Assembly: GCA_036346375.1 (NCBI GenBank)
Contig: CM070508.1
Span: 26,294,852 to 26,358,851 of the forward strand
DNA: 64,000 nucleotides
From: Guadua angustifolia
Lineage: Eukaryota; Streptophyta; Magnoliopsida; Poales; Poaceae
Direction: 5' to 3'
Within the stretch, counting starts at the first letter, position 1. Every line of letters starts with the position of its first letter. Position numbers and translations under genes: made by a program. The notes beneath the pieces were generated by a model. That model was not told the DNA's origin. It searched no databases and worked only from the letters and a program-made list of their open reading frames with translations. Positions 1 through 12,602 of this stretch are shown piece after piece.

Positions 1-479
1 CCAAAATGTGGCCATGCCTGAACCTAACGATGAGCAATTCTATCCTGCGCGCATACGAGCACCAAATTGTCAGACATCTAAAGGTCAGTGATCGGCAGGA
101 GATGAGGCCTCTAGTCGACTCTATATGTACTGCTTAGCAAGTTCATATTTGCTACAAAGTCTGCGTCATATGGTCGATGAAGACTTGCAAAAACTATGTA
201 GTTTCAATTCGACTTGATTAACATTTATGTTATGTACGACGTCTCTGAGTGTAAGCTCGGAGGCTTAGCTATTTGACAAAAATTTTTAGCCTTGTGTGCA
301 GATACAATTAGCAGCAAAGCTGGTTAATGAGAGTCTATGAATGCTAAGTTAGATTTGCACTTACATATGTTACTCTATTTCATCGACAAGGAAATAGCAA
401 GCAAAGCATGATAGAAAGGCAAATCAATTAGCATTGTCATTAAAGATGCAGTGGCAATGTTACAAGCGGAATGGTCAGT

Positions 480-2229
480 CCTAAAGAACTCTAGCTGGCG
501 TCGTCAACGTCACTAGTAAGAGATAGCTCTAGTGGGGCCACAAACCTTTCTGTAAAGTCTCTGAAGGACTCTATGTGATCGGCAGCTTTGCTCTCCTCAC
601 ATGCAAACCCTTCATCCACGATTGAGAGGTCCAGGCTAGGATGGTGGCTCTTTTCAAACCAAGTACATGGGAAGTCGTGAGTTGTGCAGATGAATTCATG
701 TGTTCGAGTGTCTCCGATTGCAGAGTGGTAAGCGCCGCATCTATTGCAGCCTTTTCGACCTCGACCACCTTCCTGCCCACTTTTGCCTTGTCCCGACTAA
801 CTTTGGCCTTGTGCCACGCAATATCGGTGGCAGTCTTTTCGGCCTTTAACTTCTTTGCCTTCGCCTTCAACATCTTTGCCTCCGCCTTTAAAACTCTTCG
901 CCTCCCCTTTCTGCTTTTTGGTCTTAGCTTCGACAGTTTTCAGCTTGGCCCCAAGGGCCGCTAGATCGTCGTCTTTCATCTTGAGCACTTGCTGGTTGGA
1001 AGCTGTGAGCCGCTTGTTTTGCCGATGGGCTTGCTCGCAGAAGGGCCCAACTTTGCGCAATGTATCCATTGTGCGCTAAAAAAAAGGGGTCAAGGGGTGT
1101 CAAAAAGGTGAAGCAGAGGATAAAACAGAGTGTGAAAAAAGATTTGGTGAAAGTCGTATACCTGAAGCTGGGGCTTTAGGACAAACCAATATTCCATAGG
1201 CGCTTGAAGAGTTGGAGGAGGTAGAGCTATTGACGTGGCTGGAGCTACCGGAGCGGGGGCTGGAATGACAACGACCATGCCAAGGGATGACAAGGCAGCG
1301 ATGGCGATACCATCGATAGCACCGCTAGATACACCTTTCCTGCAGGGGATTCTTTACGTGACATCTCCAAAAAAATAATAGTATTACTTGTGCTTACTTT
1401 CAGGGTTATCCCTGGTGGCATCACGGACTACAGAGTAGTCCTAGGCCAAGTGATCCTGGCACTTCAGTAGACTAGATCGGTGCGTCATGAAGTCTCTGGC
1501 AATGTGCCATCCTATCAATCCTTTCTTCCTCAGCTCCTCGATCTTCTGAGCATAGTGCGCATTGTGAGAGATCAAAGGAGGGACTTTCATCCAAAGGTCA
1601 ATCGGATTAAGGAGGAGTGGTCGATAGGCCAGAGGAAAGTTCACTATGTCTGAAGAGGTGACGTAAAATCACCACTTTGTCCAGTCTGACTGCCAGGAAG
1701 AAGTAATGGGAACAAGGATATACAGGCTAGACATTCCGCTGCAGAGGTGGTAACCGGCACCCCCAACAGCATCATTTTTTTTCACCCTCTTTAGATTGTA
1801 GAAGTGACAAAACAAATTGATACTGGGTTTGATACCCAGAAAGGCCTCACAAAGGTGGACAAACACGCTAAGTATCGTAATCGAATTAGAGCTCAGGTGG
1901 AAAAGCTGAATCTGGTAAAAGTCCAAAATGTCGAGGAAGAATTAGGAAGGGGAAAAACTGAGTCTACAGTGGAAGAAAGCCTCGAACACAACAGTTTCAT
2001 CCTCATCCTTAGGGGTGGGATATAACTCACCGAGTAATGGCCTCTAGTGGAAGAACTCCCGAGGAGGAATGAAGCTATCTTTCTCCAATTCGGTGAGACG
2101 CTTCTCCGTCATCATTGATTTCTGTCACACCTTTTGGAAGGTCTCATGATCAAAGACTGCCTTGGCCATGTCAGGTTCTTTCCTTAGCAGCGGAATGACT
2201 CCGGCACTAGTGGAAGGGCTGGACACCAT
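480..2229 (-). pseudogene. decayed antisense gene of Tat element (putative gypsy-type transposon domain plus coiled coil)
   Basis: Read on the - strand from an ATG at 2229, the frame gives a short leader, a charged helical stretch, and then (about 1926-1669) a block containing ITILSVFVHLCEAFLGIKPS. That block closely resembles LLLTIFSHLCEGFLGILPT in the gene at 60749-63898 and is typical of the plant 'putative gypsy type transposon' domain (PF04195-like). The C-terminal part (about 1069-571) is rich in Lys, Glu and Ala with heptad-like spacing and probably formed a coiled coil. Stops and frame changes break the gene throughout, for example a TGA about 35 codons after the ATG and a TAG some 30 codons later. 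Function in the element is unknown. It begins about 0.53 kb inside the 3' LTR, as in the right-hand copy. Confidence 0.6.
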
Positions 2230-2745
2230 TGAGAAAGGTGTAAGATGGATTCTTCAAAGGTGGCGGCGCTAGGGCTTAAGGAAGTGCGACAGAGGTTTCG
2301 AGAATAAGGCCAGAGGCAAAAAGCAGGGAATGGTTACAGTTTCGGATTTGGAAACTTATAACCCAAAACCTCTTTAGGCAAATGATTCACTCCCCACCGC
2401 GTGGCACCTTGATCGACAAGAAAAGCAGGATGATGGCATCGCACCAGTCGTGGCATTGCAAACGAGAGCAATACATGCTCAACTACCCAATGTTTAGAAT
2501 TTTTAATTTTTGTTCTAGCTGTGCTCAGAGTCGGACCGATGAGTCGACATTGAGTAACATGCGGTTACCCTAAGAACTCGAGTTGGGCTGGTAACAAGGC
2601 ACTTGACCCAGCACATTCCTACTCGATACTTAGCGATTCCCAACCTACTCAAATCGTTCGACAACATGTAGGCGAGGCATTACTCGACCAAGCCAGAACT
2701 TGGCGGTAATCGACCAGGTGCTTAAACGAACCCTCCACTAAGCAG

Positions 2746-2759
2746 AGTTTGGGGGCTAC
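2746..2759 (+). other. polypurine tract before the 3' LTR
   Basis: The run AGTTTGGGGGCTAC lies directly before the LTR start TGTCGA. A G-rich tract ending GGGGGCTAC next to TGTCG is a common primer site for plus-strand synthesis in grass gypsy elements. Its reverse complement has a counterpart beside the other Tat LTR (60323-60340). Confidence 0.65.
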
Positions 2760-3435
2760 TGTCGAATATCTAAATATAGAGTATGAGCATGTACTGGAAA
2801 CTCAAAGATTATACCATATATTCTCAAGCAAGCATTTGAAAACTCTGGATATCATGAGCCCAATTTTGTGGGATAAGATATATACGAAGTGGGTATCTCC
2901 ATACAAGGAAGGACTCGATCGTTTTCTCGTTACGAGGAAACCAACTCGTGTACGCCTGATATTCAAGGAAGTTTGGATATGCTACGAAGATCACGCGTCG
3001 ATGGACTCCTCATCAGCTATGATCTGATATCCCACACTGACTACAACTCGACCAGAGGCAAGGTTACTCCAACTATATAAGGATGAGGGTAGGCATCCCC
3101 ACGAAGACAAGCAATTCTCATATTACAAGCCATCCAGAGTTAGACTAGTGAGAAGACTTTTCGAGTAGAGCATCCAAGAGCTGACAAACTACGCATCGTC
3201 AAATCCTTAGCTATAGCTTAGTCACCCCAAGTTCAATCTTCATTATAAATAGATCTAGGTGTTCCGCTTTGTACTCTGTTTATCGACTCCATACATCATT
3301 CACATAGGAGTAGGGTATTACTCCATCCGAAGGCCCAAACCTATCTACATCGTGTACCCTCGATTTCATGCTTAACTTTGCTAATTAGAAGGTACCTAAA
3401 GCTATAAGTTTATCGTTGATTTCTACCCTTCGACA
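2760..3435 (+). repeat. 3' LTR of left Tat-lineage element
   Basis: This is a 676-bp LTR starting TGTCGAATATC and ending CCTTCGACA, so its ends form a short inverted repeat (TGTCGA/TCGACA). It follows a polypurine tract and carries a TATA-like box at 3073-3080. The next five bases, ACTTT (3436-3440), would be the target duplication, but the partner is outside the window. The length is close to the 670-bp LTR of the right-hand element. Confidence 0.7.
3073..3080 (+). promoter_or_regulatory. TATA-like box in Tat LTR
   Basis: CTATATAA lies in the + orientation within the LTR, about 310 bp from its start, where a U3/R boundary would be expected. Sequence match only. Confidence 0.4.
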
Positions 3436-3841
3436 ACTTTCTCTGTTTATGAAAAAGTTATTGTTGCAAGATTTATCTATTCAGAACTGGTTTTTGTGCT
3501 ATTATCCGATCATGGAGTTGAAGTGCACGAGTTAATTAGCATACATTGAACTTGATTAGATCTAATTTAATTTCCTTATATTTTGATCATCTTTTCCATA
3601 CGTACTAGAAATTGAATAGGTTCAAATTCTATTCTTACTGAATAATTCTCCCCGTAATGCCCAAATCTTTATCAAGACTGTAAGAATTTTTACTGCTTTT
3701 GTATGTAGCGAAATAGAACTATGGTGTTTTCGTGGTTAATTGTTTCATAGCTTCTTTACTTCTAGAACATTAAGACAAGATGAACATAACAAACATGCTG
3801 TAGATCGTTACTAATAATAAGTTATGATGGCCATCATCATG
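3436..3841. other. unassigned AT-rich spacer
   Basis: I see no gene, LTR end or repeat that I recognise between the Tat LTR and the ATAGT duplication of the next element. This is the pre-existing DNA into which both elements inserted. Confidence 0.5.
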
Positions 3842-3846
3842 ATAGT

Positions 3847-4648
3847 TGTCGGGACCCGAATATACAAATCTGGACCCTCTGTGTATACTGCACTAGTCCA
3901 GGATCACGCTAGTGCACACAAGCTCAACATCAGTAGATATCACAATCATACACAACGAAAATAAGATAAAAGACATCATATATTGAATATTACTAGTTGT
4001 GTGACCTTATGTCAACTTATATGACGATGCCTCACAAGGTTGAATAACAAATTATACTACAGCGGAGTGAAGATGTAGATAACCCCTCAATATACCACAG
4101 GCAACTGACAAGGCTCACACCCTAAACATTCGTCTCTTCATGGTATTCCTCTTCCAGCACTGGTGTAGACTCTCCAACTGGTGATGTCATTGTAGGCAAG
4201 GGTGAGTACTTAAAGCATTCAACAAGTTGTATATAGAATGCAATCTAACATAGCTATATGCAAGGCTTATTCCAAAGGAATGGCAATCATGGCTATTTTG
4301 CAATAAAGCAGCATTTTTGAACAAGTACCATATATAGATTGAAAAGACAGTAAAACAAATAATAGTAGTAGGTAGATTCTATATTTCTCGAGTAAACCAT
4401 GTTTCTAATCCTAAATCAAGTTTCATCCTTCCGTATGGCAATCTGCCATCCCATCCAGTTACCATTTTATTAAATACCCTTGAATGTAATTCCCGAGCTA
4501 TGCTCAATACCGTGAGCACGGCTATTCGAATAGATTTACACTCTACAGAGGTTATGCACTTTACCCACACGACATGATAATCTCCTTGTGCCTGGCCATT
4601 AGCACACTTCCTTTGGTGTGCCGGCAGAGAAATTATGACAAAGCCTTT
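3847..4648 (-). repeat. outer gypsy 3' LTR, terminal 802 bp
   Basis: This segment matches the first part of the LTRs at 18822 and 27121 (GGGACCCGAATAT, then conserved blocks such as CTGCAGAGGTTATGCAC-like sequence) but is more diverged. It stops after AAGCCTTT. In the LTR at 18822 the same place continues as AAGCCTTTACAATGCAT. The break is where the inner element inserted, which makes CCTTT (4644-4648) its expected target duplication; the second copy is gone. Confidence 0.7.
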
Positions 4649-7592
4649 TGTAGTGACCCGAATTCACCAATTCGGATCCACCGTGTATGCCGCACTATTC
4701 CCAGGATCAACGCTAGTGCACATGGCTTAACATCGGTAAGCATCACATCATACACAACGATAATAACAATAAGACTTCATTTATTTAATATAACTAGTGT
4801 ATGATCTTATGATCACTTACATTTATTCGGCCTCATAGGGCAAGACTAAGATGAAATAAGACAAATGCAGCGGAAAATCGTAGAAGACGTAGTGACTCAT
4901 AAGTACACCACAGGCAACTGACAAGGCTTGGCCTAGTGACTCGCGTCCACCTGAAAGTCCTCCTCAAGCACAGGTGATGACTCCTCCACTGTTGTTTGTG
5001 TTTGTAGGCAAGGGTGAGTATACAACATACTCAACAAGTTGTGCACAGAATGCAATTCTATCATAGCTATATGCAAGGCTTATTCCAAAGGAATGGCTAA
5101 GTGGTTCATAAGCAGTAAAGCAGCAATTTCAAACATAAGCAATATGTAGATTGAAAAGACAGTAAAACAAATAATAACAGTAAATAGATTCCATTACTTC
5201 TCAAATCAAACCCAAGTATTCATCCTAAGTCAAGTTCCATTATCCACATGGCATCCTGCCATCCCATAACAGTTGTTCATTTTAATTAACTACCCCTTGA
5301 CTGTAATTCCTGAGCATTGCTCAATACCGTGAGCACGGCTATCCGAATAGTTTGTACACTCTGCAGAGGTTATGCACTTTACCCACACGATATAACCATG
5401 CACCACACAGGCGAACAATTATAACAAAGCCTTTACAATGCATCCTCTTAACCCAAGACTACCCGCTAAGGTTTCAACTTTGAAGGACTACGCCGCCACA
5501 ACAGGCCCCCTCTTGCGCCATGTGAGTTTCCCCGTGCACCGGACTCACACCACCATGATAGCACTTAAGTTAAGCATTTGCAAATTAGTCGACTAGGCTG
5601 CCCCATAATGACGTGTGGTCGCATGATTGACTCAGTCAAAGGCTTGCAAGGTTAAGTCCTTAAGCGATCGAGGCAAGACTAACCAAAGATAATCTCAAAT
5701 ATCCAAAACCAATAAAACCAAATCGACCGCCCATTGCCACTCTTGGCCCACGGAAAAACAATCTTGCCACTTGCCTCGGTCTAAATCATTTTTCACCCCG
5801 CTTGATTACCAAGCACCACGTGCTCTTCACAAATCAACATCACATGACTCATTGTCACAACAACTCAATCTCTTTGTGCGACCACACATGGCCCACAAAT
5901 TATCATCATAGTTCCATATTCCATTAGTCAAGATTAATAAACAATATTCCATGAGCATGTGATGACGTGGCATGGCTAAGCATCTCTAATTCGGTCTAAC
6001 CACCCATGTAGATTTTCTTTTTAACCAACTATTATTAACCAACCTAGGGTGACAAGTGGATCATGGCATACAACTAGCAAGGTAGGATATAATTCAAAGG
6101 GTACGATAGCTAGTCCCAAATTTATGTTGAAATCACTTATACACATAAAATAACAAGTGATAAGGTAAATCAAAATAGCATGCAATCTAGTTTATGGGTG
6201 CAACATGATCAAAGCACAACTTGCCTTTGTTAAGCTTTTGGTATTGTTCCGAAGATTGCTCTTGCGTTGACAATTCCTCCTCCAGAACCTCGCTCAACTC
6301 AATGTCTACGCGAATTGAGAAGAAATAGCAAATAAACACCAAATCCAAAGATCAAATGAACTCAAAAATTCAAATAAAAGCCACCATTAGAAAGATCTCA
6401 ATTTTATAATTTTTTGGAAACTTGAATCACTCAAATCGGAGTTCGTATGCAAAAGTTATAGCATTCGGAAGTTTAGTTAATTCTGAAATTAGAATTTCTT
6501 ATTTTCCCGAATTGTTTCTGTAAAGGAAAATACGGATTTTCTCGCCCCGGCTTGTACGGATAAAATGTGGCAAAATCTAGACCGATGAAACTCAATCTAA
6601 CGGTTACGGTTAAATCTACTACGTGGCCTAATATCAACCGTCCGACCTAAATCCAACGGTTGATATTTAATCTAAGACGCTTACCGATTCCGAAGTGACG
6701 TGGACGAATTCCGTGCACTTGATTACGATCCGACGGCTGACGAAGCTCCCAATCGGCGATGAGGCGACGACAACTTGAATTTCACCGGAGACGAAGACGA
6801 CGACCTCGGCGACAACTCGGCAGCGCGCACTTGGAAATCTCCCGGCGACGCTGCGACTTCGTGATTCCCCGAGCGATGGCGCGACTCGCTCGAGCGCCTG
6901 GAATTTCCTTCTGCCGCTCGGTTCTTCCGCGATTTCTTTTCTGGCGCTCGATTCTCCTGGCGATGCCTTCACGATTTTCCTCGGACGAAAGCGAGTCAAT
7001 GGAGATCCCCTGCGACGAGATTGCTCCTGGCGCGAAATCCCGACAATCAGCGATTCTTCTAGGCGCACCACCCGAGGCTCGATCTGTGGGTTCTAACGCA
7101 GCCAGGTGCCTTTGTTTTATAGCCCACCCCGGCAACTACTCGGCTCGGAAAGGGGTCTCCGTGGCGCTTACGGCTACGTTGGCCGAGTCCGGCTCGGTGC
7201 CGTTTTAGGGAGGACAGTCGGATGATTTACACGTGGCAATTCGCAGCTCCATCTCCTGGTTGTGTAGGACATTTTCCTTCCTGAATCGACATGCAATATC
7301 CCCGATTCCTTTTATTCTATACCGGTCATTAGCCCAATTCCTAATCCGATTCAATCCCGGAGAGAAAAAGAAATTTTCCAAAAATACTTCGAGACCTTCT
7401 ATACTCAAATAACATATTTTTGGGCAGACTTTATTTTAATTTCCTTATTATAAATATTTCTTAACAAAAGCCATATATACTAATTTGAAATAAATCTCAG
7501 AAAATCCAATAACTCCAGAAAAATTCACAACAATCATAAATAGCAATAAAATAATATTAATTAATTGAGAAGTCAAAAATTGGGATGTTACA
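4649..7592 (-). repeat. 3' LTR of gypsy element A
   Basis: This 2,944-bp LTR runs (as + strand) from TGTAGTGACCCG to GGGATGTTACA. It is followed directly by AACCTCCCCCCCTTAAC, the complement of a G-rich polypurine tract. Its first 340 bp nearly match 12603-12939. The GC-rich interior (6759-7208) contains open frames that I read as chance, since it is LTR regulatory sequence. Confidence 0.75.
7114..7122 (-). promoter_or_regulatory. TATA-like box in LTR of element A
   Basis: The - strand reads CTATAAAAC in the GC-rich middle of the LTR, in the element's transcription direction. Position and strand fit an LTR promoter. Confidence 0.4.
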
Positions 7593-7629
7593 AACCTCCC
7601 CCCCTTAACAAAATCTCGACCCCGAGATT

Positions 7630-10600
7630 TAGGGCTGGCTAGAGAATAGGTTAGGGAATTCTGCCTTCAGATCCTCTTCACGCTCCCATGTTGCTTCATT
7701 CTCGGAGTGATTACTCCATTGAACTCTGCAAAAGCGGATAGACTTGTTTCTGGTCCTGCGCTCCATTACGTCCAAAATTTTAATCAGCTACTCTTTATAA
7801 GTCAGATCCTCTTGTAATTCGATAGCTTCTAACGGCGTCTGCTCTGCTGGCACCCGGAGACATTTCTTAAGCTGAGACACATGGAACACATCATGAACTC
7901 CTGCTAATGACTGTGGCAACTCCAACTGATATGCAACCTCTCCTCGACGGCTTAAGATCTTAAATGGTCCAACATACCTAAGTGCAAGTTTTCCTTTAAC
8001 TTGAAACATTTTCACACCTTTAAGAGGAGTAACCCTAAGATACACAAAATCATTGGGTTCAAAACTCAAATCACGTCGGCGATTGTCAGCATAACTCTTC
8101 TGCCTTGACTGTGCTGTTTTCAACCTTTCTCGGATCATAGCAACTGTTCTTCAGCTTCTCAGAGCATCTCAGACCCAAATACTGAACACTCCCTTACGGG
8201 GTTTGACAGGCTCGTCCATATAAGACTTCAAATGGTGACATCTGCAAACTAGCCCGGTAACTATCGTCATAACTAAATCCTGCTTATGGCAAACATTTAT
8301 CCCAAAATGTGGCGTAAGCTAACGCACAACCTCTAAACATATCCTCCAGAATCTGATTTAACTCTTTCTGTTTGACTATCGGTATGCGGGTGATAACTGT
8401 ACCGAATTTCAAGCGAGTTATCATTGCTTCATGTAACTTATTCTAAGCCCTCGAGATAAATTGGATACCTCTATCGGACACAATCTTCTTAAGCACCTAC
8501 GCAGTTATTAAATCCCCGACAGATTTGCCAAATGATCTTTTGATTACGTAGTCTTCAATGATATGAAATGAGTAATTTTGGTTAAGTTAATCAATAATGA
8601 TTACTCCGAATTCATACCTTTTAGGGTCCATTTACACTAGGGATCCTTTTAATGATTTGCCTCCTATAGGAATCTATAATGATTTGCAACGAACCTTTAG
8701 ATCTCTAATGCATTGCCTTTATTATTTTTGATTCACATCACATTGAGTATCATAACCAATAGTTTCGCTCTTCAGTTTAGACCACCAATACTTTTCCTTA
8801 AGATATTGATTTTTCTTTGGCATTTCCTGGGTATATCGAGTACTTAGAATTATAAGTTTTGTCAAGTATCATTTTCTTAGGATTTTCCTATCCTAATAAT
8901 CTTGGTTCGACCTTGAATCCTCGTGGTATCCTAATCACTAAAATTTCATTTCTTAGCTAAGCCTTCTTCTTGACTTGATTTTGTCTGCGCTTTCCCTTGA
9001 ACTTTGTATGATCCAATCTCCTAATGTTGGTTTCATTTTCAAAGCACTATGAAACTTTGTCGAATGACTTTTAGTTTCACCTCTCAAATTCCTTGCATAA
9101 TTTTGGTTAACTGCTTTTTATTAACATATCCGCACTATGGCCTTATAACTCTAACGTTAACTACCACATTGACTTTATTAGAATGCCTATGGATTCTGAC
9201 ATAGGAATCTTTAATCATTTCTAGCCATTTTCTTCTCTCCATATTAAGATTTGACTGAATAAATATATTTAGACTCTTAAGGTTCATATCTATTTTCGAT
9301 GGAATAGTGACACCATTTTTCTTCGTGCACTACAACAGCTAACTCCAAGTCGTACGTAAGGTAATTTCAACTGCCGCATCATTTATGCAACAATGTCGGT
9401 TCACTTCTCAGATTATGTCTAGAAACATCATCCTTATATATTGGAACTACTCCGCACAGCTAGTAATACTAACACATGCGTTAATGGTAATCGCTCTTTC
9501 AACTTCCGAAAACCCTTTTCGTTACTCTGGTGTCCATGCATCTCTTTCTCCTTAACAATCGTACAAAAGGTCTAGCTATTGTCGAAAAACCTTCCTATGA
9601 ACCAGTGGTATTATCTTACCATTTCTAGAACCTTAAATCTAGGTAACGTACTTTGGTTGCTTCCTATGTAACACAACTTCTACCTTGCTTGGTTCAACAG
9701 TAACTCCTTTATCAGTCTTTATATGACTAAGGATTTCGACCATTTTACTCCCGGAATTCACACTAGTTGAACTTAGCATATGACTACTACTCTTGCAATC
9801 TTTCTAAATCAATCTAACATGTTCTGCATGATCTTCTCTTGTCTTAGGGTATACTAGATTGTCATCAACCATGAGTTTATCAATTAATCCATAAACATCT
9901 TACTTATCATGTTCATTAGATATGCGGGGCATCAGTTAATTCAGGAGATTTAGCCAAAACTTATATTGTTCTTGTAGAGAACGAAATTTTAGAAACATCC
10001 TTCCCATGTCTCCTAAGTTTATGATAGCCTAAGCAAAATTTTGTCCTAAAGAAATTCCAATTCTATTCTCAACTGTCCAATCATGTAGTCGATCCTGATA
10101 TTGGATGCTCGCCCCCGATATTTTCTTTATTTAGAGCATGATTTAGAGCACTCACCCTGATCTTTCGTTTTCATTTTTGATAACAAGAGCTTCCATGGTG
10201 ATGTTCCAAGTTTTCAAAACTTTTCCTAGTAACTCTTCGATATGCTTCTCTATTTCCCACTAATTCCTTAGTATACATTTTGACATATTTTTTTTTCTAT
10301 TGGGCTGTACCAAGCACTAATTCACTCACAAATTGGGTCTTTCGATATGACGGTATATCGGCAAATTCTTGGTAAATATACCATGGTATTCTCTGACAAC
10401 TAACACATCTTCTAATTGGCAAACTCCACACTATTATCCATCAGCTGGCTAATCACAACTGTCATCACTCTGAGAGAATTTTTTTTCTTCAAAATATCCT
10501 TATGTCTGAGTATCTAACTAATTTCAAGAATAACCTAATTATCTACATAATATGATTTGCTTGGAACTTAACTCATTTACTAAGCATTGAACCCTTAACG

Positions 10601-10870
10601 TTCTGGCAGATCCTAGCACAACTGAGCACTTAATGACAAATCCTCTAATTAACAAGTTCTCACTGGGTCACTAAACTAGCCACTATTTCTCATGCATCAT
10701 TTTCAGGTGAACCATAAACTCAAGAATACTCTTAGAGAAACATCTAACTCATCGTTTCCGTTATTGCTTTTTTTTCATTCCAATATTCGGTATTCCAATG
10801 TATCAATCTTCTCCGCTTCATTTCTTTCAACAAGGAACCTTTACATGGAAGTCATTACTAATCTCTCACT
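7630..10870 (-). pseudogene. degenerate pol of gypsy element A (RT/RNase H/integrase with chromodomain-like tail)
   Basis: The clearest piece is a 116-residue open stretch at 8138-7788. It starts MIRERLKTAQSRQKSYADNR and runs through FVYLRVTPLKG, LRYVGPFKIL and VFHVSQLKKC, the typical C-terminal part of chromovirus integrase. The chromodomain-like tail (ILDVMERRTRN-type sequence) follows in a decayed form. Upstream the frame is lost, but the order parallels the homologous pol at 22038-25420, where RNase H is still readable. Reverse transcriptase motifs cannot be read directly because of dense stops and shifts. The coding capacity is dead. Confidence 0.7.
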
Positions 10871-10905
10871 TTACAAGTAGGGTTATGATATCGCACTAAG
10901 TAAAC

Positions 10906-12330
10906 TCACGGCTCCGGATTTTCTTGATTTGGGGCTTTAACAGGGACGGAGTTGGGATTGACTTGAACCATCATGATTGCTTTTCTTTGAGGGCATTTCT
11001 TGGCAAAATGTTTAGGTTTATGGCAATTATGGTAGAGTCTAGTGTGAACTTTCTCTCCTGAGTATTTGTTGATTGGTGTGGCGTTTTTACCTAGACGCCT
11101 TTTCTTCAATTGGTTCTCTAGGCAAGTTTCCGTCGCAATTTCACCACTCACTCTTGGCATTATGTACTGGACTAAGGTAACTTCCGATATATCTATGGTT
11201 ATAGGAATTACTGGTCTTTCCCGTGGACTTTGATTAGCATAATGGCCTTTTCTGTGACACTCATGACGCTCTTCTTGTGATTTTATTACTTTTTGATTCG
11301 CAACACATCCCCTAGTAAAACGATCTTCTTCACCATACAAGGGACCTACTGTGGGTGGTAGCCACTTACTGGTGTCCTGATTAAGGTCAATAGGTTCAGG
11401 ATGGTGCGTACCAAGATAACATGTGATGTTGCTCATAGGATATTTTTCCAATTGGATGGCTTCCTTTGCAATTAGAGCAATTGATCGCATGCTCGTTAGC
11501 GGTATGTCCTATTTTCCACAGCGAATGCACGCACGATTCTCTAAATTGTTTGGTTGACAGCAGTCCCTAGAACAATGTCTAGATTTCGAACAAGGTGCAG
11601 GGGTAGCGTTTCTCTCCATAGTCTCGAGCCAATTCTCGACTTCTAAAGACGAAATATTTACTTAAAACGTCGGTGGACGAGTCTTTATAGATTCTAATAA
11701 CCTTGAGTCAACACATGGATTATTATTAACAGTTCGAGATGCTTTGCTGGCATTAACTTGATTAGTCCTATTCTGTATTTGATTCATCATTGCTTGCCTC
11801 AACTGGGTCTGATCGACCAAAAACTCTTTGAAGCTCTACGTATCTATCGGTGGTGACGGTTGAGAAACTAATCCATCCTTGGAGTTTCTATTGAGTTGGT
11901 TTTCACTTTTTCTGACTTTATTGCTATCACTAATCTGAACCGTCTGCTTGATTACCTTAAAGGATTTAGGGAAGAGGGAGAATAGCATGGATAAGGAGCA
12001 AGAGTCTAACATAGGGGAGATAGGTTTAACCCAATAACTTAAGCAATCAATATTAGTAACTTGGTATGGCTTCTTATATAAGCCTAAAAGCTTTGCAACG
12101 CATACTGCACACTCAGCAATCAATGAAGAACCAATTCGACCTATCCACACAACAACTACCGTCTACATGGGTGACTCTCCTTTCTTAGGAAACGCGACTC
12201 CCACACATGAGTCTCAACTGGCTACTTGAAGCACTAAGTCTTCTAGTTTTTAATACACTTCGTTGATCCGCTCCTCCATGAGCTTGATGATTCTTTCCTT
12301 CATGGTCGGTATGGTAGCAGCAGGCACTTG
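10906..12330 (-). pseudogene. degenerate gag of gypsy element A, capsid core missing
   Basis: The - strand reads conserved gag pieces: PISPMLDSCSLSMLFSLFPK, a linker with LVDQTQLRQAMMNQIQNR, then a WLETMERN block, and cysteine/histidine motifs (CIRCGK, ECHRKGHYAN, YHNCHKPKHFAKKCP) of the nucleocapsid. In chromovirus gag the W-L-x-x-ME block opens a capsid domain of some 200 residues. Here it runs straight into ATPAPCSKSRHCSRDC, a zinc-knuckle region, so the capsid core is absent. The same junction occurs in the copy at 25430-26800. Two of the CCHC motifs have lost cysteines. The frame is broken by stops. Confidence 0.65.
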
Positions 12331-12586
12331 ATGACATCTCCTAAAGTGTGGTATATCGTTTTCTTCTCAAGATAACTCAAGTAAGATTTTAACTCAATTC
12401 AGCAGAGGTAAGAGAAAGAAATTTTAGCAAGGGACAAGGAAGAATTTTTGGTAAGGGCAGAGATAGAAGAATGAGATAAGTCAAGAACACATTATTCTTC
12501 TAGGTTGGGTCTTTTATTTTAGAAAATAATTTTGAAGGACCTATAGGGACGACCAACTATCTAAGGCCAAGACCTACAGTCAGTAT

Positions 12587-12598
12587 GCTCTGATACCA
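12587..12598 (-). other. primer binding site (initiator Met tRNA type)
   Basis: The - strand reads TGGTATCAGAGC, the classic plant LTR-retrotransposon primer site complementary to the 3' end of initiator methionine tRNA. It lies four bases inside the LTR tip at 12603. It fixes the element's orientation and the inner edge of the 5' LTR. Confidence 0.9.
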
Positions 12599-12602
12599 CC
12601 TC

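Larger units (their letters stand above)
1..3435 (+). mobile_element. 3' part of a Tat-lineage Ty3/gypsy retrotransposon
   Basis: The left edge of the window is the 3' end of an LTR retrotransposon in + orientation; the rest lies outside. It ends with a polypurine tract followed directly by an LTR that opens TGTCGA and closes TTCGACA (2760-3435). Upstream lies a decayed gene on the opposite strand (about 480-2229) that matches the antisense gene of the second Tat-type element at the right end of the window. Extra genes between pol and the 3' LTR, often antisense, are known in the Tat/Ogre/Grande/Retand group, which is the basis for the lineage call. No gag, reverse transcriptase or integrase is visible here, so the lineage is inferred from architecture. 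Confidence 0.65.

Noticed and set aside
6667..7208. Overlapping open frames on both strands in the first gypsy LTR
   Set aside because: These are Arg/Ser-rich readings of GC-rich LTR sequence with no domain; both strands are open for compositional reasons.
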